From JAHJDS01 sp964569795 (lineage in GTDB: Bacteria; Desulfobacterota; Desulfarculia; Desulfarculales; JAHJDS01): DNA of 64,000 nt. The translations under genes were made by a program, and so were the position numbers. Numbering within the stretch: position 1 is the first letter of the stretch; each line of letters opens with the position of its first letter. Below are positions 25,309 to 34,578 of this stretch, in pieces. The stretch is taken from NCBI GenBank assembly GCA_964569795.1, contig CAZMVB010000009.1:1-64000 (forward strand), read 5' to 3'. The notes under the pieces are model-generated. The model was given only the letters and a program-made list of their open reading frames with translations. It had not been told where the DNA came from and made no database searches.

Positions 25309-26423
25309 TCAGTGATTCGCCACACAGCGGCCGCTGTCACACCGGTAGCACGGGGCCGGACAGTGGTCGCAGCCACGGGCCGGCGTGCAGATCCGATACC
25401 GCGCATTGAACACGGCCACACATACCTCGTCACGACCCTCGCGCCGGCAGACACACATGTCCTTCAGCGCCCGGCAACTGTTTGTGTTCCAGTCCCAGGC
25501 CTGGCACGACCCGCAGGTCTCGGGCGGGGTCATGCACCGCCGCTCGCCCAGATTCCAGATCCGGCCATGCAGGCACCTCGGGACGCGCAGGCAGGCCGCC
25601 TGGTCATGGTTCCAGTAGCGCGTCGGGTCGCAGGTATGGTGGATGCCCAGGCAGCGGCCCAAACGCCGGCTCCAGGCCTGGCCCGCCGGACAACGATGGG
25701 ACAAGAGCTCGCACCGCCGTAAATAGGAGTCCCAGTACCGGGGGCCGGCACACCGCATCACCGCCGGCCGGGGCACGCACCGGCGCAGGGTCTCGTTCCA
25801 GACCTCGGTCATGCCGCACCGGGCCTTGGGCACCCCGGCCCCGATCGGCCGCCGGGTCAGGCAGCGGCGGACCCGGGCGTTCCAGTACCAGCCCGAACGG
25901 CAGGGGGCCGCCATGGGCCGCGGGATGCACCGCCTCAGCCGGACGCTCCAGATGTAGCGCGGGCGGCACCGGAACCTGCCGCCGGGCATGCACCGGGCCA
26001 GTTGGGGGTTCCAGCGCCGGCCGGCGGGGCATTTGCGGAACTTGAGGACGCACCGCCTCAGCCGGACGTTCCAGAAGTAACGCGGGGGCAGCGCCGCCTG
26101 GCCACCTGGCGGACGCAGCGATGAAGCTGGTAGTTCCAGTAATACCCGAGCTTGCAATGCGGCAGCATGCAGCGCCGCAGGACCGGGTTCCAGATATGAC
26201 GCGGGTCGCAGCGCCTCCCCGCCATCCGCACGCAGCGGCGTAACAGGGGCGCCCAGCGCCAACCCGCCGGACACTTCCGCTGCATCTGGGCCACCTGATT
26301 GTCAACCCGGGTCTTGACCACCCGGCAGGCCTTGGGGGCCGTTTGATCGGCCGCGACCGGGACGGCGCAGATCAGGATCAACGCCGTTGCCAGAAACAGA
26401 CAGCAAACCTTGGTCCTGGACAT
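25309..26423 (-). pseudogene. Secreted protein with about 12 Cys/Trp repeats, frameshifted in a homopolymer
   Basis: The gene starts at 26423 with a signal peptide (MSRTKVCCLFLATALILICAVPVAA). It then repeats a unit of about 25-30 residues with the pattern C-x5-W-N-x2-L-x-R-R-C: KCPAGWRWAPLLRRC, RCDPRHIWNPVLRRC, HCKLGYYWNYQLHRC and so on, twelve units in all, and closes with a denser Cys-rich tail (CDHCPAPCYRCDSGRC). Near 26084-26088 a run of five G (C on the coding strand) needs one more base to join the two halves in frame (CPPRYFWN). The intact protein would have about 371 residues and many disulfides. Family not recognised. The shift could be a sequencing error. Confidence 0.7.
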
Positions 26424-26719
26424 AATACCTCCCTTGCCAACGGTGTATCAGACTAGACGGGTCCGACACACCGCCCGGTTAGCCCCTCGGCGTTCCTTCG
26501 GTTTTATGAAAAACCCCTCCCCACAATCTCACAAATATCTTATTATAATAACATAATATGGATTTCTGAGTAAACAAAATAAGCGATTCGTTCACCTAGG
26601 ATGTTCCAGCCAGGCCCGGAATGCGGGCTTGAAAATCAAAGGAGTACATTTAATAAGGGTACGTCTCGGGCATATTGATTGGGAACGATTCACGTTTGGT
26701 TCAGTGGCGAAAAACAGGT

Positions 26720-27163
26720 CTATGTGCGGGAGTGACGCCGCCAGGCCAGGAAGAGCCAGACCGCGGCCGTGATCGACAATATGATCTCGGCCGTGGTCGT
26801 TATCGGAAAGTATTGCCACTTGAAACCGGCGTACCGGGGCCAGTCATAGGTCACCCAGGGGAAGAACCAGGGCGTGAAATTGCCCGAGTCGCAGATCAGG
26901 TGCAGGCCATAGCCGGCCAGCCACGACAGGGCCGCCCAGGGCGACCGGCGGTGGAATATCAGCCAGACGATGAGCGTCGTCGCCGCCAGGCCGGTCAGGG
27001 AATGCCCCAGCCACCGGCCATGGGGCGTCAGGTGCAGGACCCAGGCCAGGGGCTTGTCGAGCAGATCGGGAAACACGGCCGCCACCAGGGCGAATTTCAG
27101 GTCGATCCGCCGGAAGATACGGCTGAACAGATACGGCGCGGCAAGGTGACCGGGAAGGATCAT
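26720..27163 (-). CDS. YdjM-like (DUF457) membrane-bound metal-dependent hydrolase family protein
   Basis: The product begins MILPGHLAAPYLFSRIF and contains AAVFPDLLDKPL, HGRWLGHSLTG and GYGLHLICDSGNFTPWFFP, the histidine and aspartate pattern of the YdjM/DUF457 family. Three or four membrane helices span the protein. The substrate is unknown in the family. A TTG at 27172 would add three residues; the ATG at 27163 is preferred, although no ribosome-binding site is clear. Confidence 0.75.
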   Translation of the reverse strand: MILPGHLAAPYLFSRIFRRIDLKFALVAAVFPDLLDKPLAWVLHLTPHGRWLGHSLTGLAATTLIVWLIFHRRSPWAALSWLAGYGLHLICDSGNFTPWFFPWVTYDWPRYAGFKWQYFPITTTAEIILSITAAVWLFLAWRRHSRT

Positions 27164-27326
27164 GGTTGGCAATCGGTCATGGGTTCCATAAAATACTCAA
27201 ACAGCATCGGCTCAAACGAGGAGGGTGTCAAGTCGCCTGGCCCGTAAAAGTTGCCAGGGCCCGGCCTGAAATGTCACACTAAATACAGTCCCAGGCCATT
27301 CGTTGTAAAAAATCCGGAGGCGGCCC

Positions 27327-28655
27327 ATGACCATCATTGTCCCCTTTGTCGGCAAGTTGTGGCTGGTCCTGATGCTCATCGTCAGTCCGGCCTCGGGTGG
27401 GGTCAAGTCCGAGTTCAACCAGGCCCTCGAGGCGGCCCGGGCCGGCCGGTTCGTGAAGGCCGCGGCCATCTGGCGGGCCCAGGCCCAGAAGGGATTGCCC
27501 GCGGCCCAGTTCAACCTGGGGATCTTGTACGTCAATGGTCAGGGCGTGGCCAAGGACCGGGTCAAGGCGGCGGCCTGGTTCCGGAAGGCGGCCCGGGCCG
27601 GGTTCGCCCCCGGGGCCTTTAACCTGGGCGTGCTGCTGCTCAAGGATCGGATGGGCCGCAACTACACCGCCCGGGGCCTGAAATGGCTCCGGATCGCCGC
27701 GGCCCGGCGCTTTGCCCCGGCCCAGTACCTCCTCGGCGAATTTTTTTTACGGGGCAAGTTCCTGCCCCGGGACAAGGCCCGCGGCCGGAAACTGATCCGG
27801 GCCGCCGCGGCCCAGGACTATCCGCCGGCCCTGTTCGAAGCGGCCAAACGCCGCGGCCCGGGGGCCTTGGCCCAGAGCCGGGCCCAGGCCATCAAGCTCA
27901 TGAAGCGGGCCGCCCAGGCCGGTTTTCCGGAGGCGATGTACTACCTGGGCCTGCTGTACGAGCAGGGCCGCCACGTCCTCCAGAACTTTCTGCTGGCCCA
28001 CATGTGGTACAACCTGGCCGCGGTCCGCGGGTTTCGTCTGGCGGCTCGCCGCCGGGACGACCTGCTCAAGAAGAAAAAGATGACCCCCCAACTGGTGGCC
28101 ACCGCCCAGCAGATGGCCATGAAGTGGAAGCCGACGGTGGTCTATCGGCCCACGTTTGATTTCCAGCCGGTGGCCAAGGCCCCGGGAAAGAAGATCGTCA
28201 AGCCGGCCCCGGCCCCCAAGCCGGCGGCCACCCCCCGGGCCGCGGTGCGGGCCATGTTCCAGGCCATGGCCCGGGGCGATTTGAAGGCGATCCTGGCCGT
28301 GGTCGAGGGCAACCTGGCCCGGGTTTTCGGTAAAGTCTCGGCGGCCGAACTGAAGAAGATCAGGGCGGCGGGCCGTCGGTTTCGCAAGATCGACCGGGTG
28401 CGGATGAGCGGCGAAACGGCCCTGGTGACAGTGGTGGTGGTGCCCCCGGTCCCGAAGGCGCGTCGGCAGGCTTATTTCCAAAATACCTCGGCCGTGGTGA
28501 TCGAGCGTTTGAAGGCCACGACCGATCCGGCCCAGCGGGCGTTTTTGGAGCGGCGCCTGCACTGGCTGGCCCAGGACCTGGACCTGATGGGTTTCCGGGT
28601 GATGAAGCGCGGCCAGGCCTGGCTGATCAGCCGGGTGGTGTTCTGGGGGAAATAG
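27327..28655 (+). CDS. Secreted Sel1-repeat protein with a C-terminal domain of unknown function
   Basis: The ATG has GGAGG six bases upstream. A signal peptide (about 1-25) precedes five or six Sel1 repeats (AAQFNLGILYVNGQGVAKDR, AYLNL-type helices, MYYLGLLYEQGRHVLQN) up to about residue 250. A Pro/Lys/Ala linker follows (about 280-305), then a C-terminal alpha/beta domain (about 305-442, AVRAMFQAMARGDLKAIL) ending FRVMKRGQAWLISRVVFWGK. Sel1 arrays bind protein partners in the periplasm. The last 69 bases are duplicated at 31190-31258 beyond the neighbouring kinase gene. Confidence 0.85.
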   Translation: MTIIVPFVGKLWLVLMLIVSPASGGVKSEFNQALEAARAGRFVKAAAIWRAQAQKGLPAAQFNLGILYVNGQGVAKDRVKAAAWFRKAARAGFAPGAFNLGVLLLKDRMGRNYTARGLKWLRIAAARRFAPAQYLLGEFFLRGKFLPRDKARGRKLIRAAAAQDYPPALFEAAKRRGPGALAQSRAQAIKLMKRAAQAGFPEAMYYLGLLYEQGRHVLQNFLLAHMWYNLAAVRGFRLAARRRDDLLKKKKMTPQLVATAQQMAMKWKPTVVYRPTFDFQPVAKAPGKKIVKPAPAPKPAATPRAAVRAMFQAMARGDLKAILAVVEGNLARVFGKVSAAELKKIRAAGRRFRKIDRVRMSGETALVTVVVVPPVPKARRQAYFQNTSAVVIERLKATTDPAQRAFLERRLHWLAQDLDLMGFRVMKRGQAWLISRVVFWGK

Positions 28656-28688
28656 GCGGGCCGTGACTTCTCAGGCCAAAGACAAGGC

Positions 28689-30965
28689 TCAGGACGCGGG
28701 CCGGCGCCCGTCCAACACGCTGCGGACACCGACGGCCATCTCCTGGCTGGTGAACGGCTTGCTGAGCAGATTGATTCCTTTCGCCAGGACCCCGTGCTGG
28801 GCGATGGTCTCGTCCGGGTATCCGGACATGAATAGTATTTTGATGTTAGGACGATGGAGGCTGATCCGGTTGGCCACCTCCCGACCGCTCATTTCAGGCA
28901 TGATCACGTCAGTCAGCAGCAGATGAATGGGCCCGTCATAGTGGGCCACTGTTTTCAGGGCGTCCTTCACGTCTATTGACTCCAGGACCTTGTACCCGAG
29001 GTGTTCCAACAGCCGGCAGGCCAGGTGCCGCACCGCGGGCTCGTCCTCGACGACCAGGATGGTTTCCGATCCCCGAGGCATGGCCCGGTCCTCGGTCTCG
29101 ATCGCCTTGTGTTCTTGCTCGGGTTCCCGGAGGGGCAGGTAAATCCGGAAAGAGGTGCCCTGATCCGGTTCGCTGGTGAAGTCAATGGCGCCGCCGGCCT
29201 GCTTGACGATGCCATAGACAGTGGCCAGTCCCAGCCCGGTGCCCTGGCCTTCGGCCTTGGTGGTGTAAAACGGCTCGAAGACATGGACCTTGGCCTCGTC
29301 GCTCATTCCCCAGCCGGTGTCGCTGACGGTCAGCATGACGTAAGGGCCGGCCGAGACATCCCGGTGATCGCGGACAAAGGTTTCGTCCAGGTGGACGTTT
29401 GTCGTGGAGATGGTCAGTTCTCCCCCCTCGGGCATGGCGTCCCGCGAGTTGACCGCCAGGTTGATGAGCAACTGCTCGATCTGCCCGGCGTCGGCCAGGA
29501 CGGTCCCCAGGGTGGTGGCCGGTTCGACGACCAAGTCGATGTCCTCGCCGATGAGCCGACGCAGAATTTTTTCCAATTCGGCCAGGACGGCGTTCAGGTC
29601 CAACGGCTTCGGCTCGATGATCTGTCTGCGGCTGAAGGCCAGCAACTGACGGGTCAGGGCCGCGGCCCGGTTTCCGGCCTCCCTGATCTGTTCCAGGTCC
29701 TTGTACAGGGGATGGGTCTGGGACAGCTGGTTCATCGAAATCTCGCTGACGCCGGTGATGACCGTCAACAGGTTGTTGAAGTCATGGGCCACGCCGCCGG
29801 CCAGGCGCCCGATGGCCTCCATCTTCTGGGCCTGGAGGAACTGGGCCTCGAGATGACGGCGTTCGGAGAGGTCGCGGGCGACGGACAGGACCATGTTCCG
29901 GCCGTTGTGCCGGAAAAGGTTGGCGCTGATCTCGACGGGTATGCGGGTGCCGTCCTTGGCCACGTTCTCCATCTCGAAGACAACGTTGTTTTCCTCGAGG
30001 AGTCGCCGACCGACGGCCTGGCTCACGGCCCGTTTGTCCGGGGCGTCGATGTCCCCGGGGGACATGGTCAGGAGCTCTTCACGGGTGTATCCCAGGCGGC
30101 GACAGGCCACCTCGTTGACCTCGACGAAGCGGCCCGGCACGCCCTCGCCGGTCAGTTCGTGGACGTAAATGGCATCCGTGCCCGCGTTGAACAGGCGGCG
30201 GTAGCGCTCCTCGCTTTCCCGGAGGGCCTCCTCGGCCCGGCGCCGTTCGGTGATGTCCACGATGTGGGCCACGAAATAAAGGGGCTCGCCCCGAACGTCC
30301 CGCAGCATCGAACTGGAGACCTGGGCCCAGACCACCCGACCTGATTTGGACAGGTATCGTTTCTCGAACTGGGCCTGGCTGGTCTGCCCGGCCAGGGCCC
30401 GGTGCTGGAAGTCCACGCTGATGTGGTGGTCCATGGGCAGGGTGACGTCATTGAAGGTCTTGGTCCGCAGTTCCTCCTCGGAGTAACCCAGCATCTCGAT
30501 CAAGGCGGCGTTGGCCTCCAGAAAATACCCCTCCGGGCTGACCAGGCACATGCCCACGTTGGCGCTCTCGAAGACCTGGCGGAACCTCTCCTCGCTCTGG
30601 CGCAGGGTCTCCTCGGCCCGGCGACGCTCGGTGATGTCGCGGGCAACGACCACGCCGAACCGCCGGCCCTGGCGGGTCACGGCCTTGATGCTCAGTTCCA
30701 CCGGGAAGGTGGACCCGTCCCGGCGGCGGTGTTCGCTCTCGAAGCGGACCTGGCGCTTTCTTTCCAGGGCCCGGATGAATTCCTGTTGAGGGGCCTCGTC
30801 GTCCGGGATATTCGGGTCGATGTCCGAGACGTTCATCCCGAGCAGTTCGTCTCGGGTGTAGCCCAGGTCCTGGCAGGCCTGATCATTGACGTAGAGGATT
30901 TCCCCGGTCGTCCCGTCGGCGACGTACAGGGCGTCGCTGGACTGCTCGATCAGGTCCTGGAACAT
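28689..30965 (-). CDS. Soluble hybrid histidine kinase with three PAS domains and a receiver
   Basis: The 758-residue protein has no membrane segment. It contains PAS domains at about 1-120, 125-250 and 255-380, each followed by the typical PAC ending (DITERRRAEE, DITERRRAEEAL, DLSERRHLEA), then HisKA with GGVAHDFNNLLTVITG, HATPase_c (DTGWGM, GTGLGLATVYGIVKQ) and a receiver with LLLTDVIMP and LSKPF. It is a cytoplasmic sensor of unknown signal. A GGGAGG site precedes the ATG. The kinase core is similar to the one at 16609, so the two may be paralogues. It is convergent with the Sel1 gene. Confidence 0.92.
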   Translation of the reverse strand: MFQDLIEQSSDALYVADGTTGEILYVNDQACQDLGYTRDELLGMNVSDIDPNIPDDEAPQQEFIRALERKRQVRFESEHRRRDGSTFPVELSIKAVTRQGRRFGVVVARDITERRRAEETLRQSEERFRQVFESANVGMCLVSPEGYFLEANAALIEMLGYSEEELRTKTFNDVTLPMDHHISVDFQHRALAGQTSQAQFEKRYLSKSGRVVWAQVSSSMLRDVRGEPLYFVAHIVDITERRRAEEALRESEERYRRLFNAGTDAIYVHELTGEGVPGRFVEVNEVACRRLGYTREELLTMSPGDIDAPDKRAVSQAVGRRLLEENNVVFEMENVAKDGTRIPVEISANLFRHNGRNMVLSVARDLSERRHLEAQFLQAQKMEAIGRLAGGVAHDFNNLLTVITGVSEISMNQLSQTHPLYKDLEQIREAGNRAAALTRQLLAFSRRQIIEPKPLDLNAVLAELEKILRRLIGEDIDLVVEPATTLGTVLADAGQIEQLLINLAVNSRDAMPEGGELTISTTNVHLDETFVRDHRDVSAGPYVMLTVSDTGWGMSDEAKVHVFEPFYTTKAEGQGTGLGLATVYGIVKQAGGAIDFTSEPDQGTSFRIYLPLREPEQEHKAIETEDRAMPRGSETILVVEDEPAVRHLACRLLEHLGYKVLESIDVKDALKTVAHYDGPIHLLLTDVIMPEMSGREVANRISLHRPNIKILFMSGYPDETIAQHGVLAKGINLLSKPFTSQEMAVGVRSVLDGRRPAS

Positions 30966-31189
30966 CGAGACCTCCCGCTTGGCCGCGAGGCAGCGTGATT
31001 GTTGAGACTGTTGATGGTCGCAGGCCTCTGCTCAGGCCCCGCCAGGGCCGGTCCACCTTATTTACAATTCCAGTTTACTATCAATCTGTTGTTTTTTCTA
31101 TAGGTCGACTGTCCGGGCCGGGGACCACGGGCGGGAGGGGCATTTTCTCTGACTTGGGCGGCCGGCCGTGGTGGTCGCCCGAGTGTTTG

Positions 31190-31258
31190 ATGGGTATCCG
31201 GGTGATGAAGCGGGGCAAGGCCTGGCTGGTCAGCCGGGTGCTGTTCGGGGCGAAGTAG
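31190..31258 (+). pseudogene. Duplicated 3' end of the Sel1 gene (27327-28655)
   Basis: These 69 bases encode MGIRVMKRGKAWLVSRVLFGAK and a stop. They match the last 69 bases of the Sel1 gene (28587-28655) at 61 positions. No upstream coding part remains. The two copies bracket the kinase gene, which points to an old duplication or insertion. Confidence 0.75.
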
Positions 31259-31350
31259 GTAGAGCGACTCCTCATGCCTTCCTAAATAAAATTGAATTGA
31301 GGACAGCGGACCCTTTTGAGTTATACGGTGCAATAAGCCGGAGACCGGAA

Positions 31351-32268
31351 TTATTTCGAAATAAATCGGACATTAAGGGTCTTGCTGGAGCGAGAGCCAA
31401 CAAGCCTTCCTTCCGTTGCCCGGTGGTGATACTGGCACAGCCACAGCCCGTTCTCCAGGCGATCAGAACCTCCTAAGGAATGTGGTTTTATGTGTGAACC
31501 TTCAATTTCACCACGGCACCAAGAACTAATTTCCTTTTCGTCTGGAATGTCCTTAATTTGATCGTATTCGCAGACCTTCGGTAGTTTTGCTGCTTTTAGG
31601 TTGCGGGCTAGTGAAGCGACCCGCTGCTCAATTGCATCAATTGGATACAGGCATAGAAACAGCGGCCACGTCGATTGAACTATAGATGCGATATCACCAG
31701 CACTTAGCGCACTGGCGTTTTCAGCTAAAAGCAAAAAGAAGTCATTACCAGCCCACGTTGCCGGTCCTATACCTGTTTTCTGGTTCTTCAATGTAGGGAA
31801 AAGATCATTTACGAAACCAACGGCATTGTCGAACTCTTTTAATCTCGCGACGAAAGAATCTATTTCCATTTCTTCTATTCCCGCTATATTTCCACCATCA
31901 CTTTTTGCAGCACGAGAACTCCAGCCCAACAATGACTTTGAGCGAAAAGACGAAGTGGTAGTGGCGGCATAGATGAGAGATTGAACTGAAAGATTTTTCT
32001 TGAAGAGTTGAGCCATAATTGGTGAGTGAACTAGATAGAAAGCAAGTAAGTCCTCCTTATGTGAATAGAAATAACCGACCCGATAACCGGTTGCTCCTTT
32101 ACGTAATCCATGCTGGACAAAGGAAAACACTGGATCACTGATGAACCACTCTTTCCTATTTTTTACTTGACGTATGTAGGATGGTCGGCCAATTTTTGCT
32201 TCCACGGCCCTTCCAAATTCCAAAACAACTTGTGGGGCAATGCTGCTATGGGGATTCCTGCGACTCAT
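31351..32268 (-). CDS. HNH endonuclease-like protein in an AT-rich island
   Basis: The 305-residue protein ends in an HNH motif: CRGEIEGSHIKPHSLGG, then NGLWLCQYHHRATEG, which gives the paired histidines, the asparagine and cysteines for a zinc-ribbon-supported beta-beta-alpha-metal nuclease. The first 230 residues are helical and unrecognised and may recognise the target. Base composition is lower in GC than the neighbours. HNH proteins of this layout occur in restriction and other defence systems as well as alone; no methylase or other partner is next to it. Confidence 0.75.
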   Translation of the reverse strand: MSRRNPHSSIAPQVVLEFGRAVEAKIGRPSYIRQVKNRKEWFISDPVFSFVQHGLRKGATGYRVGYFYSHKEDLLAFYLVHSPIMAQLFKKNLSVQSLIYAATTTSSFRSKSLLGWSSRAAKSDGGNIAGIEEMEIDSFVARLKEFDNAVGFVNDLFPTLKNQKTGIGPATWAGNDFFLLLAENASALSAGDIASIVQSTWPLFLCLYPIDAIEQRVASLARNLKAAKLPKVCEYDQIKDIPDEKEISSWCRGEIEGSHIKPHSLGGSDRLENGLWLCQYHHRATEGRLVGSRSSKTLNVRFISK

Positions 32269-32328
32269 ATATTTCCCCTTTATTTAATTGGGCGTTTAAA
32301 GGTTTTATTCTCTATACTGCTCCGTCGC

Positions 32329-32787
32329 TCAGTCCTGCGGCAGCAAGCCGCAGCGCTCCAGGGCGGTGTACAGCACGATCCCCACGGCCACCGAAATGTT
32401 CAGGCTCCTGACCGGGCCCCAGATCGGGATCCGCACTAAAGTCTCCCCATATGTTTCCAGCAGCTCCGGTCCCAGCCCGACCGTCTCCGGGCCGAAACAC
32501 AGAAAATCATCCGGCTTGTATTCGAATTCCGAATACAACCGACCTCGGCGCGCCGAGGTCAAAACCAGCCGCGCCCCCGCATGCGCCGCCTCGAACGCCG
32601 CCCAGTCCTCCCAGACGTGCAGGTCAACGTTTTCCCAGTAGTCCAGACCGGCCCTCTTTAATTGGGCCTCGTCCAGCGAAAACCCCAAGGGCCTCACCAG
32701 ATGCAGACGGGTGTTGGTGGCCACGCAGGTCCGGCCGATGGACCCGGTGTTGGGCGGTATCTCGGGGTGGATCAGAACGACTTCCAT
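32329..32787 (-). CDS. trmL: tRNA (cytidine/uridine-34 2'-O)-methyltransferase TrmL
   Basis: The 152-residue SPOUT protein has the expected motifs: IPPNTGSIGRTCVATNTRLHLVRPLGF at the start, FGPETVGLGPELL, and IPIWGPVRSLNISVAVGIVLYTAL at the trefoil-knot end. It methylates the wobble base of tRNA-Leu isoacceptors with SAM. Length and sequence are typical. It may share a transcript with lgt and lspA, 55 bases upstream on the same strand. Confidence 0.93.
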   Translation of the reverse strand: MEVVLIHPEIPPNTGSIGRTCVATNTRLHLVRPLGFSLDEAQLKRAGLDYWENVDLHVWEDWAAFEAAHAGARLVLTSARRGRLYSEFEYKPDDFLCFGPETVGLGPELLETYGETLVRIPIWGPVRSLNISVAVGIVLYTALERCGLLPQD

Positions 32788-32842
32788 GTCAGCGGCCCCG
32801 GCCGCCGGCCGCCTGGCGTCGAACCGGCATGAATGGTCCGGG

Positions 32843-33943
32843 TCAGGCTGCCCGCCGGGCGCCCCGGCGGTCTATGCGGCGGCCCCGCCAGCCCAGAAAG
32901 ATCAGCATGCCGATCGAGACCACGATCAGGCCGATGGCCACCATCTGGGTCTCGCTGAGGACCCCGAAGCCGACGATTTTCGGGACGATGTCGCCCCGGA
33001 TGGGCTCCATGAACAGGCGCAGGGTGGCGTGGAGCAGGGCGTAGGTGAAAAAGACCTGGCCGTAACGGCCGCGAAAGCGCCGGACGACCATCAGGATCCC
33101 GAAAATCAGGAACAAGGCCAGGCTGTTCATGAGCTGGGTCGGATACAACGCGACGGTCTGGAACACGGACGGGTCGGTGGGCAGTCCCTTGAAGTAGGAC
33201 AGGGCCTCGGCCTTGATTGCGCCCAGCTTGGCGATCAACTGGGACAGGTTGTGGGCCGATTCGGTCCGGTTCAGGACGTTGTAATAGGGGTCCAGGTAAA
33301 CGTCGGACCCGCCGAGCTGAAAGTAGAGATTGGCCAGGCGATCGATCAACGAGCCGTAGCCGGACACGAAGTCGTACTTGATGCCGGCCGCCAGGCTGAC
33401 CACGAAATGCTCCAGCTGGGTGACCTGGATGTACAGGAGCTTCATCGAGTTGAAGACGATGGACACCTTGGGGAAGCTCATGGCCCAGGGCAGATCGACC
33501 GGCCGTCCCCAGCAGCAGCCGGCCAGGAGACAACCGATCCGGCCGAAGGCCTGACCCAGGGCCAGGGCCGGGGCGGCGATGTCCATGACCTGCAGGGTGG
33601 GCAGGCGCCAGCGTCGGATCAGGATCAGCCCGACCAGCAGCCCGCCGAGCAGGCCGCCGTAAAAGGTCAGCCCGCCCTCCCAGATCCGGAAGACCTTGAA
33701 GTCCCCTTCGGTGAACAGGGGGGCGATGTACTCGTTCCAGCGGATCAGGATATAGATCAACCGAGCGCCGAGGATGCCACCCAGGGCCACCCAGAAGGCC
33801 AGGTCCATCAGCCGCCCGGCGGGCAGGCCCTCCCGTTTGCCCAGCCGGTACATCAGCACCAGGCCGAGGCCGAAGCCGATGGCGATCATCAGGCCGTAAG
33901 AGTGGATGGTGACCGAGCCGATTCTCAAAATGGTCGGGTGCAT
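32843..33943 (-). CDS. lgt: Prolipoprotein diacylglyceryl transferase Lgt with an internal insertion
   Basis: Typical Lgt motifs are present: SYGLMIAIGF, GGILGARL, WEGGLTFYGGLLGG, GRIGCLLAGCCWGRP and YPTQLMNSL. The enzyme transfers diacylglycerol to the lipobox cysteine of lipoproteins at the inner membrane. At 366 residues it is some 80-100 longer than usual; the extra part (about 165-255, LYFQLGGSDVYLDPYYNVL) lies between the GCCWGRP and YPTQL blocks, in the periplasmic head. It overlaps lspA by one base, so the two successive steps of lipoprotein maturation are made together. Confidence 0.93.
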   Translation of the reverse strand: MHPTILRIGSVTIHSYGLMIAIGFGLGLVLMYRLGKREGLPAGRLMDLAFWVALGGILGARLIYILIRWNEYIAPLFTEGDFKVFRIWEGGLTFYGGLLGGLLVGLILIRRWRLPTLQVMDIAAPALALGQAFGRIGCLLAGCCWGRPVDLPWAMSFPKVSIVFNSMKLLYIQVTQLEHFVVSLAAGIKYDFVSGYGSLIDRLANLYFQLGGSDVYLDPYYNVLNRTESAHNLSQLIAKLGAIKAEALSYFKGLPTDPSVFQTVALYPTQLMNSLALFLIFGILMVVRRFRGRYGQVFFTYALLHATLRLFMEPIRGDIVPKIVGFGVLSETQMVAIGLIVVSIGMLIFLGWRGRRIDRRGARRAA

Positions 33944-34524
33944 CAGCGCCCCCTGATCAGGAGGTAAATCAGAGAGATCCCTCCCAAGGTAATGCCCACG
34001 TCGGCCAGGTTAAAGGTCGGCCAGCGCCAGCCGCCTATGCCGAAGTCCAAGAAGTCGATCACCTGTCCCAGGCGGAGGCGGTCGATGAGGTTGCCCACCG
34101 CGCCGCCCATGATGATTGCCAGGGCGGTCAGGTGGGCCTTTTGCCGGGGGGTCAATTTCCAGACCACGATCGAGATGACGATGATCGCCACCCCGGTCAC
34201 CAGGCTGAAGATGATCCGGTTCCAGGCCACGGACCCGAGGTTGAGGCCGAAGGCCACCCCGGGATTGGTGGTGTATTTGAGGACAAAGAAGTCGCCCAGG
34301 ACCTTGATCCCGGCCGGATTGGGCGAGGTCCAGACCGGCAGGCCGATCCAGCCCGCGACCTGGTGCAGGCCGAAGATGTAATTGGTCCAGGCCACGGCAG
34401 TGGGGTCCAGGGGCCGCAGGTACATGACGGCCAGCCACTTGGTGGCCTGGTCCAGGACGACCAGGAGGCCGGCCAGGAGGATCAGGTAGGTGTAACGCTT
34501 CAGGATAGGATTCATGGGCCCCAT
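33943..34524 (-). CDS. lspA: Lipoprotein signal peptidase LspA
   Basis: The 193-residue protein has four membrane helices and the catalytic aspartate motifs of signal peptidase II: GGAVGNLIDRLRLGQVIDFLDF and FNLADVGI, with NPGVAFG earlier. It cleaves the signal peptide after Lgt has lipidated the cysteine. A loop of about 25 residues near the N-terminus (GLHQVAGWIGLPVWTSPNPAG) is longer than usual. An ATG at 34515 is an alternative start. It sits 54 bases after ileS, the common ileS-lspA order. Confidence 0.95.
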   Translation of the reverse strand: MGPMNPILKRYTYLILLAGLLVVLDQATKWLAVMYLRPLDPTAVAWTNYIFGLHQVAGWIGLPVWTSPNPAGIKVLGDFFVLKYTTNPGVAFGLNLGSVAWNRIIFSLVTGVAIIVISIVVWKLTPRQKAHLTALAIIMGGAVGNLIDRLRLGQVIDFLDFGIGGWRWPTFNLADVGITLGGISLIYLLIRGR

Positions 34525-34578
34525 TCTCGCTCGTGCCTCAGAATACCCCCGATCGGTCGCGGGCCGGCAACCAAAAAA

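Noticed and set aside
26592..26819. Minus-strand frame of 75 codons starting inside the YdjM-like gene
   Set aside because: Half of it overlaps the YdjM-like gene in another frame and the remainder is AT-rich spacer without coding character.
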